Assembly: GCF_010500215.1 (NCBI RefSeq)
Contig: NZ_JAAGOY010000007.1
Span: 496,001-560,000 of the forward strand
DNA from: Aliiroseovarius sp. PrR006
Lineage (GTDB): Bacteria > Pseudomonadota > Alphaproteobacteria > Rhodobacterales > Rhodobacteraceae
DNA: 64,000 nucleotides
Direction of reading: 5' to 3'
Positions 46,362 to 54,646 of this stretch are shown piece by piece. The notes under the pieces were generated by a model, which was given only the letters and a program-made list of their open reading frames with translations, was not told the origin of the DNA and made no database searches. How positions within the stretch are numbered: the stretch's first letter is position 1; each line of letters opens with the position of its first letter. The translations under genes and the position numbers were made by a program.

Positions 46362-46378
46362 TGATGCAACACGCATCA
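46362..46378. promoter_or_regulatory. TGATGC-N5-GCATCA inverted repeat (LysR-type box)
   Basis: TGATGC at 46362-46367 and GCATCA at 46373-46378 form a perfect interrupted palindrome 84 bp from the LysR start and 28 bp from the DUF1127 start. ATGATT and AATCAT in the same gap make a weaker second one. The T-N11-A pattern of LysR boxes is met. Confidence 0.5.
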
Positions 46379-46406
46379 TTCATCGAGAACACGAAGGAGA
46401 GACGAG

Positions 46407-46619
46407 ATGACCGCCGTAACCTGCACCAATGCCCCCGCCGCAAAACGCAGCTTCTCGCTGCTGACCTGGATTGCAACCGCTGTTGAAACCCGCCGCGAGC
46501 GCGTGGCCCTGTCCCAACTGGACGCCCATCACCTGAACGATCTGGGTCTGACCCCGGAACAAGCTCAGCGCGAAGTCGACCGCCCGATCTGGGACGTGCC
46601 TTCGCATTGGCAATACTGA
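46407..46619 (+). CDS. DUF1127 family small protein
   Basis: A 70-residue protein with the DUF1127 core at about residues 32-58 (RRERVALSQLDAHHLNDLGL then TPEQAQREV). The last residues (PIWDVPSHWQY) are typical of short roseobacter members. GAAGGAGAG precedes the ATG. A strong terminator follows, so it is a single-gene transcript, divergent from the LysR gene. Confidence 0.85.
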   Translation: MTAVTCTNAPAAKRSFSLLTWIATAVETRRERVALSQLDAHHLNDLGLTPEQAQREVDRPIWDVPSHWQY

Positions 46620-46652
46620 CCAGTTCACGCTGTTAAGCTCTTGAAAAATGCG

Positions 46653-46691
46653 CCGCCCTTGCCAATATAACGGCCAAGGGCGGTTTTCTTT
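46653..46691 (+). terminator. Terminator after the DUF1127 gene
   Basis: CCGCCCTTG (46653-46661) pairs with CAAGGGCGG (46675-46683) and is followed by TTTTCTTTT. Confidence 0.85.
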
Positions 46692-46728
46692 TGGGATACC
46701 GCATCAATAAGTTTGCTTGGAGGTCTCA

Positions 46729-47445
46729 ATGGCTGAGTTTGACACGATTCGCGCAGGTGCCGGCACGCGCGCCGCGATCGACGAAGGGCTACGCGCCCAC
46801 ATGAACAAAGTATACGGCACCATGTCGGTAGGTCTGCTTTTGACCTTCGCCGCCGCTTGGGCTGTGGGCAACAACGCCGCGATGATGGAAACGCTGTTCA
46901 CCGGCTTTACCCGTTACATCGTGATGTTTGCCCCGCTGATCATGGTCTTTGCCTTTGGCGCAATGATCAGCCGCCTGTCCGCCGCTGGCGCACAGCTGTT
47001 CTTCTACACCTTCTCGGCCGTGATGGGCATCTCGCTGGCCTATATCTTCGTGATCTTCACCGGCGTATCCATCGCACAGACCTTCCTGGTCACCGCGATC
47101 GCCTTCGCGGGTCTTAGCCTCTATGGCTACACGACCAAACGCGACCTTGGACCGATGGGTGCATTCCTGATCATGGGTCTGATCGGCATCATCGTCGCAT
47201 CGATCGTGAACATCTTCATCGGCTCGTCGATGATCCACTTCGCCATCTCGGTGATCGGTGTTCTGATCTTTGCCGGCCTGACCGCCTATGACACCCAGAA
47301 GATCAAGACCGACTACATCGCACACGCCCACGCAATGGACAGCGAATGGCTGGCGAAATCCGCGATCATGGGCGCGCTAAGCCTGTATCTGGACTTCATC
47401 AACCTGTTCATGTTCCTGCTGCAGTTCCTGGGTAACCGCGAGTAA
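46729..47445 (+). CDS. Bax inhibitor-1/YccA family membrane protein
   Basis: A 238-residue inner-membrane protein with seven hydrophobic segments and the BI-1 pattern (MNKVYGTMSVGLLLTFAAAW, LSLYGYTTKRDLGPMGAFL, GLTAYDTQKIKTDYI and SLYLDFINLFMFLLQFLG). Relatives are pH-sensitive calcium leak channels; YccA interacts with the FtsH protease. The ATG at 46729 (GGAGGTCTCA upstream) is chosen over an earlier alternative start. Confidence 0.92.
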   Translation: MAEFDTIRAGAGTRAAIDEGLRAHMNKVYGTMSVGLLLTFAAAWAVGNNAAMMETLFTGFTRYIVMFAPLIMVFAFGAMISRLSAAGAQLFFYTFSAVMGISLAYIFVIFTGVSIAQTFLVTAIAFAGLSLYGYTTKRDLGPMGAFLIMGLIGIIVASIVNIFIGSSMIHFAISVIGVLIFAGLTAYDTQKIKTDYIAHAHAMDSEWLAKSAIMGALSLYLDFINLFMFLLQFLGNRE

Positions 47446-47468
47446 TCTGGACACGTTGACGTACTTTC

Positions 47469-47499
47469 AGGGCCGGTCCTAGTGACCGGCCCTTTTTTG
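47469..47499 (+). terminator. Terminator after the Bax inhibitor-1 family gene
   Basis: AGGGCCGGTC (47469-47478) pairs with GACCGGCCCT (47484-47493), loop CTAGT, followed by TTTTT. Confidence 0.92.
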
Positions 47500-47517
47500 T
47501 TGCGCTAGAGTAAACCT

Positions 47518-48222
47518 ATGAATCGGTTGTTCGAAAACATCGCGAAGCTCATCCTCAGCCCGTTGCTGACGGCGCAGGCGCTGAAGGTACGGAAAATCGC
47601 AACCACACTGCCCGAACCGCCCGGGCATCGCTTCGGCGCACAAGGCACCGGCCCCAACCTGTCACTGATGATCGTGGGCGACAGCTCTGCCTCGGGGGTG
47701 GGGGCTCCCCATCAGACCGAGGCACTATCAGGGCAGCTCGTCAGCGCGCTTGGCACCTCGTATCATGTGAACTGGCGCTTGTTGGCCCGGACCGGATCGA
47801 CAACTCGAACCACCCTGCCCCTGCTGAAATCCCAAACGCCCGAGCAAACCGATATCGTGCTGGTGGTGCTTGGGGTGAACGACGTGACCAGCCAAATGCC
47901 GCTCTATCGCCTGCTGGCCTGCAGGGAGGAACTGTATTCCCTCCTGTTCGATAAATGGGGTGCGAAGCGTGTGATCGCCACCGGCATCCCGCCAATCGAT
48001 CGCTTCCCGCTGCTGCCCAATCCCCTGCGCTGGGTTCTTGGATTACAGGCGCGCCGATTTGACCACGCGCTTGCCGAACAAGCTGCCTCGATGGGCGTAG
48101 ACTACATGCCCTTCGACGTGCCCCTGACGCCCGAGATGATGGCCGAAGATGGCTTCCACCCCGGCCCGAACGCCTATTACCTACTGGGGCGCAAAGTGGC
48201 GTCGCAGATCCTGCACCGCTAA
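47518..48222 (+). CDS. SGNH/GDSL-type hydrolase
   Basis: A 234-residue esterase-like protein with the SGNH blocks: GDSSASGVGA (catalytic Ser), the block III motif VVLGVNDVTS (Asn), and DGFHPGPNAY (Asp and His). The N-terminal hydrophobic stretch (FENIAKLILSPLLTAQALKV) may anchor it to the membrane. Substrate unknown; it could act on lipids or acyl groups of the envelope. Confidence 0.85.
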   Translation: MNRLFENIAKLILSPLLTAQALKVRKIATTLPEPPGHRFGAQGTGPNLSLMIVGDSSASGVGAPHQTEALSGQLVSALGTSYHVNWRLLARTGSTTRTTLPLLKSQTPEQTDIVLVVLGVNDVTSQMPLYRLLACREELYSLLFDKWGAKRVIATGIPPIDRFPLLPNPLRWVLGLQARRFDHALAEQAASMGVDYMPFDVPLTPEMMAEDGFHPGPNAYYLLGRKVASQILHR

Positions 48223-48230
48223 CCGGAAAC

Positions 48231-48260
48231 GAAAAAAGCCGCCCCAAAGGGACGGCTCTT
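48231..48260 (-). terminator. Terminator of rpmG
   Basis: AGCCGCCC (48237-48244) pairs with GGGACGGCT (48249-48257) with a one-base bulge. The minus-strand product runs into a T-run (48236-48232) after the stem. Confidence 0.75.
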
Positions 48261-48279
48261 TACCCAAAGAATGGCGATC

Positions 48280-48447
48280 TTACTTGATCTTACCTTCTTT
48301 GTATTCAACGTGCTTGCGCACAACCGGGTCATACTTTTTGATAACCATTTTCTCGGTCATGGTGCGTGCATTTTTCTTGGTCACATAGAAGTGGCCGGTA
48401 TCCGCGGTCGAGTTCAGGCGGATTTTGATTGTGGTCGGCTTCGCCAT
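48280..48447 (-). CDS. rpmG: Ribosomal protein L33
   Basis: A short gene read from the ATG at 48447 (minus strand) to the TAA at 48280-48282. It encodes 55 residues starting [20 protein letters not shown] and ending [14 protein letters not shown]. The sequence [18 protein letters not shown] is the L33 signature of the 50S subunit. No CxxC zinc motif is present, so it is the zinc-independent type. GGAGCTGTTGTT upstream supplies the ribosome site. A terminator follows directly. Confidence 0.97.
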   Translation of the reverse strand: MAKPTTIKIRLNSTADTGHFYVTKKNARTMTEKMVIKKYDPVVRKHVEYKEGKIK

Positions 48448-48564
48448 AACAACAGCTCCTATCGGGCGGGCGCAAGCCGCCCGGCGTAAATCTCTGGAAC
48501 CCGCCTTTTAGCGCCATTCCGCCCCGAGTCAACCGCAAAGCATGGGATTTGGCCGCCCCGCCGC

Positions 48565-48589
48565 TTTTTCTTGTCACAAATATCCCCGC
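48565..48589 (-). repeat. Intergenic repeat copy A
   Basis: Read on the minus strand the segment is GCGGGGATATTT then GTGACAAGAAAAA. It matches the two copies at 49101 and 57645 (core GGATATTT, then GGCAAGAAAA) with a few changes. It lies between rpmG and the 3' end of the RNase P RNA. Confidence 0.6.
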
Positions 48590-48625
48590 CGGAGGCCTAA
48601 AATCTTCAAGACCTTAGAGAATCAT

Positions 48626-49018
48626 ACGCGCGGACGGCCTGTAAGCCGGATTCTGTCCCGGTGTTGCCACCATGGATGACCATTCTTCTAGACCTGCTGT
48701 TACCAACAGGTTCAAGCTGCCAACCCGGATCTGCTCGGGGCAAGACACCCCTGGGGTTACTCCCGCGCGATCCCTATTAGGCATTGCTCCCGGTGGGGCT
48801 TGCCGTGCCGCCGCTGTTGCCAGAAGCGCGGTGGGCTCTTACCCCACCGTTTCACCATAACCCGCGCATGCGCAGGCTGTCTGTTCTCTGTGGCGCTTTC
48901 CCTCGGGTTTCCCCGGCCGGGCGTTACCCGGCACCGTTGCCTTGTGGAGTCCGGACTTTCCTCGCGTCACGCCGAAGCAAGCCTCGACAGTCACCCGCGG
49001 TCATCCAGCCATCCGCGC
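48626..49018 (-). ncRNA. rnpB: RNase P RNA
   Basis: Read on the minus strand, the RNA begins near 49018 with GCGCGGATGGCTGG and ends near 48626 with GGCCGTCCGCGCG, which pair as helix P1. The conserved GAGGAAAGTCCGGACTCC of P4 appears after the start, and AGAATCCGGCTTACAGGCC at the end carries the 3' conserved region. About 393 nt, the normal size for alphaproteobacteria. Exact ends are approximate. It removes 5' leaders of tRNAs. Confidence 0.93.
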
Positions 49019-49097
49019 AAAACTGGACTTAGATATGCTGGGCCGTGGCGTCAAGGCGCGAGGGCGAAAGGGGCGCTGCCCCTCGCCTCTTCGAGGC

Positions 49098-49781
49098 TCA
49101 CCCCGGGATATTTTTGGCAAGAAAATACAAAGATTCGGGAAGGGCGGCGAAATCGTCTTCGGCCAAAGGACCTTCGCCCCAAGGACGGTGACGAAGGCGC
49201 ACCGAAGCAAGCAATGTGGTGTGGTCGATGTCAGTTGGGTAGCCGAGCTTGGTAGCACAGTCGCGGAAGGTTTCGGCTGAAAAGTTGTCTGTTGGATCAG
49301 ACGCGCCCGAGCGGACGGCAAGCCCCTGCCGTGCCAATCGCGCCCAATCAAAGCGCGGGCCGGGATCGGTTTTGCGTCCGGGGGCCATGTCGCTATGGCC
49401 GATCACGCCTGCGGGGTCGATATTCCAACGCTGCATGATCTCGGGCAGAAGGGTCTCTAGCGTTGCCATCTGCGGTTCGGAAAAAGGCGAGGCGCCATCG
49501 TTGTCCATCTCGATCCCAATCGACCAGGAATTGATGTCGTCCATCCCAGCCCAAGACCCAGCACCGGCATGCCACGCGCGCATCTCTTCGTCGACCAACT
49601 GGAACAGGCGGCCGTCGCGGTGAATCAGATAGTGTGCGGAGACCTCGTATTTGGGGCTACACAGACGCTCTAGCGCTTCGTCCGGATCCGGCATGGCCGT
49701 GTAGTGTAGGACGATCAGCGACGGCACCAAACCCTCCCGGCGCGGGCCGAAATTCGGAGAGGGGTGCGATATCGGCTGCAT
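49098..49781 (-). CDS. N-acetylmuramoyl-L-alanine amidase
   Basis: A 227-residue amidase_2 (AmpD-like) enzyme of peptidoglycan turnover. Zinc ligands are in LIVLHYTAM, HYLIHRDGRLFQLVDE and VIGHSDMAPGRKTDPG, with the catalytic region WSIGIEMDN. Start is ATG 49781 or the GTG three bases upstream; it overlaps the stop of the lipoprotein gene (TGATG), so the two are coupled. The C-terminal FLAKNIPG is encoded by an intergenic repeat and is not part of the fold. No signal peptide is seen. Confidence 0.9.
   Translation of the reverse strand: MQPISHPSPNFGPRREGLVPSLIVLHYTAMPDPDEALERLCSPKYEVSAHYLIHRDGRLFQLVDEEMRAWHAGAGSWAGMDDINSWSIGIEMDNDGASPFSEPQMATLETLLPEIMQRWNIDPAGVIGHSDMAPGRKTDPGPRFDWARLARQGLAVRSGASDPTDNFSAETFRDCATKLGYPTDIDHTTLLASVRLRHRPWGEGPLAEDDFAALPESLYFLAKNIPG
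49101..49127 (+). repeat. Intergenic repeat copy B, inside the amidase 3' end
   Basis: CCCCGGGATATTTTTGGCAA then GAAAATA at 49101-49127 matches copies A and C. A GC-rich hairpin region (49070-49100) lies at its left side. Read on the minus strand it encodes the last nine residues of the amidase. Confidence 0.7.
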
Positions 49782-50467
49782 CACTCGGTCGAGATATTCA
49801 GCGTCTCGCCAGGCAGGGGAACCGGCTGCGCAGGGGCCGGTGTGGTCGGTTCGGTTGTGATGCCAATCCCCTCAAGCTCTTCCGAGCTTACCGCTTCGGT
49901 TGTCGCGGCTGGCACGTCTACACCACGTGCGGCGCGGAAGGGGGCCGGATCCCACGCGCAGGCAAAGCCGTCGCCGTCTGGGTCAATGCCGTAGAGATCC
50001 CGCTTCGGGCCACCGCTTTCAAGAAACGCGATCTGGGCAAAGTCGGCCGAGGTATAGCGGGCGCAATTGCGGCGTGCGCGGGCCTCGCCCGACAGGGACG
50101 AGCGCTGATACAAAGCTTGCCCGACCGAATTGGTGGTCGACAGCGCATACTGCACAATCGAGGCCGACGAACCCGAGGGCCGATTGGGCACGGCCTCGGG
50201 CTGCACCTGTTGGTAATTGGCGCGATACCCTTCCAGACGCGCCGCATCGCTTTCGATGCTTTCGCGCGACGAGACAGCGGCGAAATCCTGTTCGTCGGAA
50301 ATCGTCGCGGCTTCGGATGCGGCAGTGGGGGCTGCATCGACCGAGCTGTCCTCGCCCAGTGCGGACAAGGGCTGTCCCGACAGGTTTTCAGGAGCCCGGC
50401 TGTCAGGCAGCGGTGCCACGCATCCGGCCATAAGGCCCAGAAAGGCAAGTCCGAGGGTGATGCGCAT
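49781..50467 (-). CDS. Lipoprotein with excalibur-like C-terminal domain
   Basis: A 228-residue lipoprotein. The signal peptide ends at a lipobox-like LMAGC (Cys 16). The middle is low-complexity and acidic, and residues about 130-175 hold an excalibur-like motif (CARYTSADFAQIAFLESGGP then LYGIDPDGDGFACAWDP) with paired cysteines and a DPDGDGFAC calcium-type loop. It is translated with the amidase that follows, which suggests a cell-wall role. Confidence 0.82.
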   Translation of the reverse strand: MRITLGLAFLGLMAGCVAPLPDSRAPENLSGQPLSALGEDSSVDAAPTAASEAATISDEQDFAAVSSRESIESDAARLEGYRANYQQVQPEAVPNRPSGSSASIVQYALSTTNSVGQALYQRSSLSGEARARRNCARYTSADFAQIAFLESGGPKRDLYGIDPDGDGFACAWDPAPFRAARGVDVPAATTEAVSSEELEGIGITTEPTTPAPAQPVPLPGETLNISTE

Positions 50468-50508
50468 CGCGGGCTCCTTACAGTACAGTCACGCCAATGA
50501 GGCGCGTT

Positions 50509-51990
50509 TTACCACCATTTCGCGGGCTTAGCTACAAAACCTGCGCGAGCCTCAACCTCGTGGGCGATATTCAGCAGGTCGCCTTCTTCCCACGGGCGAC
50601 CAATCAACTGCAGACCCAGCGGTAGACCCTGTGCATCCAGACCGGCGGGAATCGAGACACCCGGCAGACCGGCAAGGTTCACTGTCACGGTGAAGACGTC
50701 GTTCAGGTACATCTTAACGGGATCGGCGTCCTTCATTTCACCCAGACCAAAGGCCGAAGACGGCGTGGCCGGAGTCAGGATCGCGTCCACACCCGCAGCA
50801 AAGACATCGTCGAAGTCTTTCTTGATCAGCGCACGCACGCGACGGGCGCGGTTATAATAGGCGTCGTAGAAACCCGCCGACAGCACATAGGTACCGACCA
50901 TCACACGGCGCTGAACCTCGTCGCCGAAGCCTTCGGCGCGGGTTTTCGCGTACATGTCGTCGATGCCGTCACCGGCTTCCAGTTTGGCGCGGTGGCCATA
51001 TTTTACGCCGTCATAGCGGGCAAGGTTCGACGAGGCCTCCGCCGGTGCAATCACATAGTACGCGGGCAGCGCGTATTTGGTGTGCGGCAGCGAGATGTCC
51101 ACAATCTCGGCGCCCGCATCACGCAGCATGTCAGCACCATCGGCCCAGAGCTTCTCGATCTCAGCCGGAATACCTTCCATGTGGTATTCTTTCGGGATCC
51201 CGATTTTCTTGCCTTTAATATCGCCCGTCAGCATGGCTTCGAAATTCGGCACCGGAATGTCGGCGGAGGTCGAATCTTTCATGTCATGGCCGCACATGGC
51301 TTCCAGCATGATCGCCGCGTCGCGCACAGACTTGGTCATCGGACCGGCCTGATCCAGCGAGGACGCGAAGGCCACGACACCCCAGCGCGAGCAGCGCCCG
51401 TAGGTCGGCTTGATGCCGGTGATGCCGGTGAATGCAGCAGGCTGGCGGATCGAGCCACCGGTGTCGGTGCCGGTTGCCGCCAGACACAAGTCAGCCGCCA
51501 CAGCCGACGCCGAGCCACCCGACGAACCACCTGGCGTCAGATCGCGGTCGTCCACTTTCCACGGGTTCACAGCGTTGCCGTAGACCGAGGTCTCGTTCGA
51601 CGAGCCCATGGCGAACTCGTCCATGTTCAGCTTGCCCAGCATAACGGTGCCCGCATCCAGAAGGTTCTGGCTGACGGTCGATTCGTATTCTGGCTTGAAC
51701 CCATCGAGGATTTTTGACGCTGCCTGCGAGGGCACGCCCTTGGTGCAGAACAGATCCTTGATGCCCAGCGGGATGCCGCACATGTCCGGGGCGTCACCGG
51801 CCTGAATACGCGCGTCAGCAGCTTTCGCCTGTTCGCGGGCCAGATCGGGCGTGTTGTGCACGAAAGCGCCAAGCGCACCCGCGCCTTCGATTTCGGTCAG
51901 GCAGGCCTCGGTGATTTCGGTCGAGGTCACATCACCCTTACGCAGCGCGTCACGGGCATCGGCAATCGTCAGTTTGTTCAGCTCGGTCAT
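50509..51990 (-). CDS. gatA: Glutamyl-tRNA(Gln)/aspartyl-tRNA(Asn) amidotransferase subunit A
   Basis: The 493-residue amidase subunit that provides ammonia from glutamine to convert Glu-tRNA(Gln). It has the amidase signature [16 protein letters not shown], with the Lys-Ser-cis-Ser triad in the surrounding region ([10 protein letters not shown] supplies the lysine; [10 protein letters not shown]). Length is normal. It follows gatC by 12 bases; gatB is not in the window. Confidence 0.96.
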   Translation of the reverse strand: MTELNKLTIADARDALRKGDVTSTEITEACLTEIEGAGALGAFVHNTPDLAREQAKAADARIQAGDAPDMCGIPLGIKDLFCTKGVPSQAASKILDGFKPEYESTVSQNLLDAGTVMLGKLNMDEFAMGSSNETSVYGNAVNPWKVDDRDLTPGGSSGGSASAVAADLCLAATGTDTGGSIRQPAAFTGITGIKPTYGRCSRWGVVAFASSLDQAGPMTKSVRDAAIMLEAMCGHDMKDSTSADIPVPNFEAMLTGDIKGKKIGIPKEYHMEGIPAEIEKLWADGADMLRDAGAEIVDISLPHTKYALPAYYVIAPAEASSNLARYDGVKYGHRAKLEAGDGIDDMYAKTRAEGFGDEVQRRVMVGTYVLSAGFYDAYYNRARRVRALIKKDFDDVFAAGVDAILTPATPSSAFGLGEMKDADPVKMYLNDVFTVTVNLAGLPGVSIPAGLDAQGLPLGLQLIGRPWEEGDLLNIAHEVEARAGFVAKPAKWW

Positions 51991-52002
51991 TTCCCTGCCC
52001 CC

Positions 52003-52290
52003 TTATTCGACAACTTTCGGAACGGCGAAGAAGCCTTCGCGCGCATCCGGTGCGTTGGACAGGATTTTTTCAGGCATATCGCCATCCGTCACGACATCTT
52101 CACGGCGCTTCAGACGCATCGGCGTGACCGAGGTCATCGGCTCGACACCTTCCACATCCACTTCGTTCAGCTGTTCGATGAACCCAAGGATCGCATTGAA
52201 ATTCTCGGCCAGCTCCGGCAGGCGGTCGTCTTCGACCTTGATGCGGGCCAGATGCGCAACCTTGCGCGCGGTTTCGATATCAATCGACAT
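52003..52290 (-). CDS. gatC: Aspartyl/glutamyl-tRNA amidotransferase subunit C
   Basis: A 95-residue subunit that tethers GatA and GatB. It shows the pattern IDIETARKVAHLARIKVEDD and the conserved end APDAREGFFAVPKVVE. The ATG at 52290 is followed by this motif, and GGAGACACC-type upstream sequence gives the ribosome site. First gene of the gatC-gatA pair. Confidence 0.95.
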   Translation of the reverse strand: MSIDIETARKVAHLARIKVEDDRLPELAENFNAILGFIEQLNEVDVEGVEPMTSVTPMRLKRREDVVTDGDMPEKILSNAPDAREGFFAVPKVVE

Positions 52291-52453
52291 GAAGGTGTCT
52301 CCGGATGTGTGGGCGCATGGGCGCGTTGCATCGTCATTTATCGCGCGGGACCGCGACCCGCAAGGCGTCTGAACGTTGTGCGACGCTGTCCCACGGATGA
52401 CTTGGGCGAAATCACTGCTACTCTGGCCCTGAATGACCAAAAAGGAGGCTCCC

Positions 52454-53152
52454 ATGCAAATCATCTGGCTTGGACATGCCGGTTTCCGAATCGAGATCGA
52501 AGACGCCGTACTGCTGATCGACCCGTGGCTGGACGGAAACCCGTTGTTCCCTGAAGACCGGCGTGCAGAGGCGTTAGAGGGGGCAACACACATCCTGATC
52601 ACGCACGGACACGGGGATCACGCATCCTCGACCCTTGCGATTGCCAAAGAGCGCGGCATTCCGATTGCCGCCATCCACGAGCTTGCCTCGTTTTGGGGCG
52701 GGGAAGACGGCGTTGAAACGCTGGGCTTCGGCAAGGGCGGCACGGTCGATCTTGGCGGCGCGAAAGTCACCATGGTGAACGCCTCGCATTCCGCCAGCTT
52801 CGACTATCTCGGCGGGGATCGTCCGCTTTGTGCCGGGGCCGAGGTCGGCTTCATGATCGCGGGCGAGGGCCACGTGATCTATCTGTCCGGCGACACCGAT
52901 ATCATGGCGGATATGGAGTGGATGGGCGATCTGCACAAACCCGATATCGGCATTCTGTGCGCCGGGGGCCATTATACGATGGACATGGCGCGGGCGGCCT
53001 ATGCGGCGCAGCGGTATTTCAATTTCAAGACCGTGATCCCCTGCCACTACAAGACCTTCCCGATCTTGGCACAGTCGGCACAGGAGCTGATTGATGCCTT
53101 GCCCGAGGTGAATGTGATCGAGCCCGAGGTGCTTTCGCCCATCGCAATCTAA
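52454..53152 (+). CDS. UPF0173-type metal-dependent hydrolase
   Basis: A 232-residue metallo-beta-lactamase-fold protein. It starts MQIIWLGHAGFRIEIED and has the metal motif THGHGDHASS, ASHSASFDYLGG and LSGDTDIMADM with a late CHYKTF histidine. The ATG at 52454 has AAAGGAGG at an ideal distance. Members are often called UPF0173 hydrolases; the substrate is unknown. Confidence 0.92.
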   Translation: MQIIWLGHAGFRIEIEDAVLLIDPWLDGNPLFPEDRRAEALEGATHILITHGHGDHASSTLAIAKERGIPIAAIHELASFWGGEDGVETLGFGKGGTVDLGGAKVTMVNASHSASFDYLGGDRPLCAGAEVGFMIAGEGHVIYLSGDTDIMADMEWMGDLHKPDIGILCAGGHYTMDMARAAYAAQRYFNFKTVIPCHYKTFPILAQSAQELIDALPEVNVIEPEVLSPIAI

Positions 53153-53155
53153 AGC

Positions 53156-53608
53156 TCACCGCCGCGCGGCAAAGAACGCTTTCAAGACCGCTTCCGCGTC
53201 ATCTGCACCGATGCCATCATAGACCTCGGGGACATGGTGGCATTGCGGATGGGTAAAGATACGTGGGCCTTGGGCGACACCGCCCGATTTGGGATCCGCT
53301 GCGCCATAGTAGATGCGCCGGATCCGTGCCGCCGACAGCGCCGTGGCACACATTGGACAAGGCTCGAGCGTGACATACAGGTCATAGCCCGGCAGCCGTT
53401 CAGACCCCGCTTGCGCACAGCCCTCGCGGATCACAAGGATCTCGGCATGGGCAGTCGGGTCATTCAGCTCTCGCGTGCGGTTTCCGGCTTGCGCGACCAC
53501 CGTGCCATCCGGCGCGACCAACACGGCGCCCACTGGCACCTCGCCGCGATCTGCGGCAGCGCGGGCTTCGGCCATGGCGGCGTCCATATGGCTTTTGAAA
53601 CGGGTCAT
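53156..53608 (-). CDS. tadA: tRNA-specific adenosine deaminase TadA
   Basis: A 150-residue enzyme that converts adenosine 34 of tRNA-Arg(ACG) to inosine. It has the zinc deaminase motifs HAEILVIREGC and PCPMCATAL, and the TNGxV-like GEVPVGAVLVAP. Start ATG 53608 in AAAACGGGTC-type context. It is divergent from rluB. Confidence 0.93.
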   Translation of the reverse strand: MTRFKSHMDAAMAEARAAADRGEVPVGAVLVAPDGTVVAQAGNRTRELNDPTAHAEILVIREGCAQAGSERLPGYDLYVTLEPCPMCATALSAARIRRIYYGAADPKSGGVAQGPRIFTHPQCHHVPEVYDGIGADDAEAVLKAFFAARR

Positions 53609-53679
53609 GCCCCTTCATGCCTGCCCTGCCCGCGATTGCCAAGGCTTCCCCTTTCCGGCAGCGCAGGGTATGCGGGGGT

Positions 53680-54636
53680 ATGACGGATAAACCCACCCCA
53701 GCTGGCGACCGGATCGCCAAGGTTCTCTCGCGCGCAGGCATTGCCAGCCGCCGCGAAGCCGAACGCATGATCGAAGCCGGACGCGTCAGCATCAACGGCA
53801 AGGTGATCGACAGCCCGGCTTTGAATGTGACCCCACAGGACAAGATCCTTGTGGATGACAAACCGGTGGCCGAGCCCGAGCCGCCGCGCATCTGGCTCTA
53901 CCACAAGCCCACCGGGTTGGTGACCACGGCCAAGGACGAAAAGGGTCGCGAGACCGTTTTCGACAAACTGCCCGAAGACATGCCGCGCGTGATGAGCGTT
54001 GGGCGCTTGGATTTGAACTCGGAAGGGTTGCTGCTGCTGACCAATGACGGCGGCGTAAAGCGCAAGCTAGAGCTGCCCTCGACCGGGTGGACCCGCAAGT
54101 ATCGCGTACGGGTAAAGGGCAAACCGACCGACGACATGCTGGCCCCCGTGCGCAAGGGAATCACCGTCGATGGCGAGCGGTTCCAGCCCATGTCGATCTC
54201 GCTGGATCGGCAGCAGGGCGCGAATGCGTGGCTGACCATCAGCATTCGCGAAGGCAAGAACCGCGAAATCCGCCGCGCGATGGAGGCGATCGGCCTGTCC
54301 GTGAACCGTCTACTGCGCGTCAGCTATGGCCCATTCCAACTGGGCGAATTGAAAGCTGGTGAAGTCGAAGAGATCCGCCAGCGCGTTGTGCGCGAGCAGT
54401 TGGGCATGGAAGCACCGCAGAAAACCCCAGTTCGCAAGCGCGCTGAAATCCCACGCGGTAAACATGGTAGCAAGCCGGGTGCCAAGCCCGCATTCAAAGG
54501 CACGGGGCGTTCTGGTGGAAAGCCCGGTGGGAAACCCGGGCAGCGTCCAACAGGCAAAAGCTTTGGTGGCAGTGGATCACGCGACCGGAACGCGGGCGGA
54601 AAACCACAAGGCCGACCGGGATCACGTAAGAAATAA
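53680..54636 (+). CDS. 23S rRNA pseudouridine synthase RluB-like
   Basis: A 318-residue protein with an S4 domain (RIAKVLSRAGIASRREAERM), the RluB/RsuA-type catalytic motif SVGRLDLNSEGLLLLTNDGG and REGKNREIRRAMEAIGLSVN. It pseudouridylates 23S rRNA near U2605; other RsuA/RluE-type substrates are possible. The C-terminal 75 residues are a Gly/Lys-rich basic tail (GSKPGAKPAFKGTGRSGGKP). The ATG at 53680 is chosen at the start of the S4 domain. Confidence 0.88.
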   Translation: MTDKPTPAGDRIAKVLSRAGIASRREAERMIEAGRVSINGKVIDSPALNVTPQDKILVDDKPVAEPEPPRIWLYHKPTGLVTTAKDEKGRETVFDKLPEDMPRVMSVGRLDLNSEGLLLLTNDGGVKRKLELPSTGWTRKYRVRVKGKPTDDMLAPVRKGITVDGERFQPMSISLDRQQGANAWLTISIREGKNREIRRAMEAIGLSVNRLLRVSYGPFQLGELKAGEVEEIRQRVVREQLGMEAPQKTPVRKRAEIPRGKHGSKPGAKPAFKGTGRSGGKPGGKPGQRPTGKSFGGSGSRDRNAGGKPQGRPGSRKK

Positions 54637-54646
54637 GGCTTGGAGC

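Noticed and set aside
48660-49030. Small plus-strand open frames across 48660-49255
   Set aside because: They overlap RNase P RNA, whose conserved helices explain the sequence.
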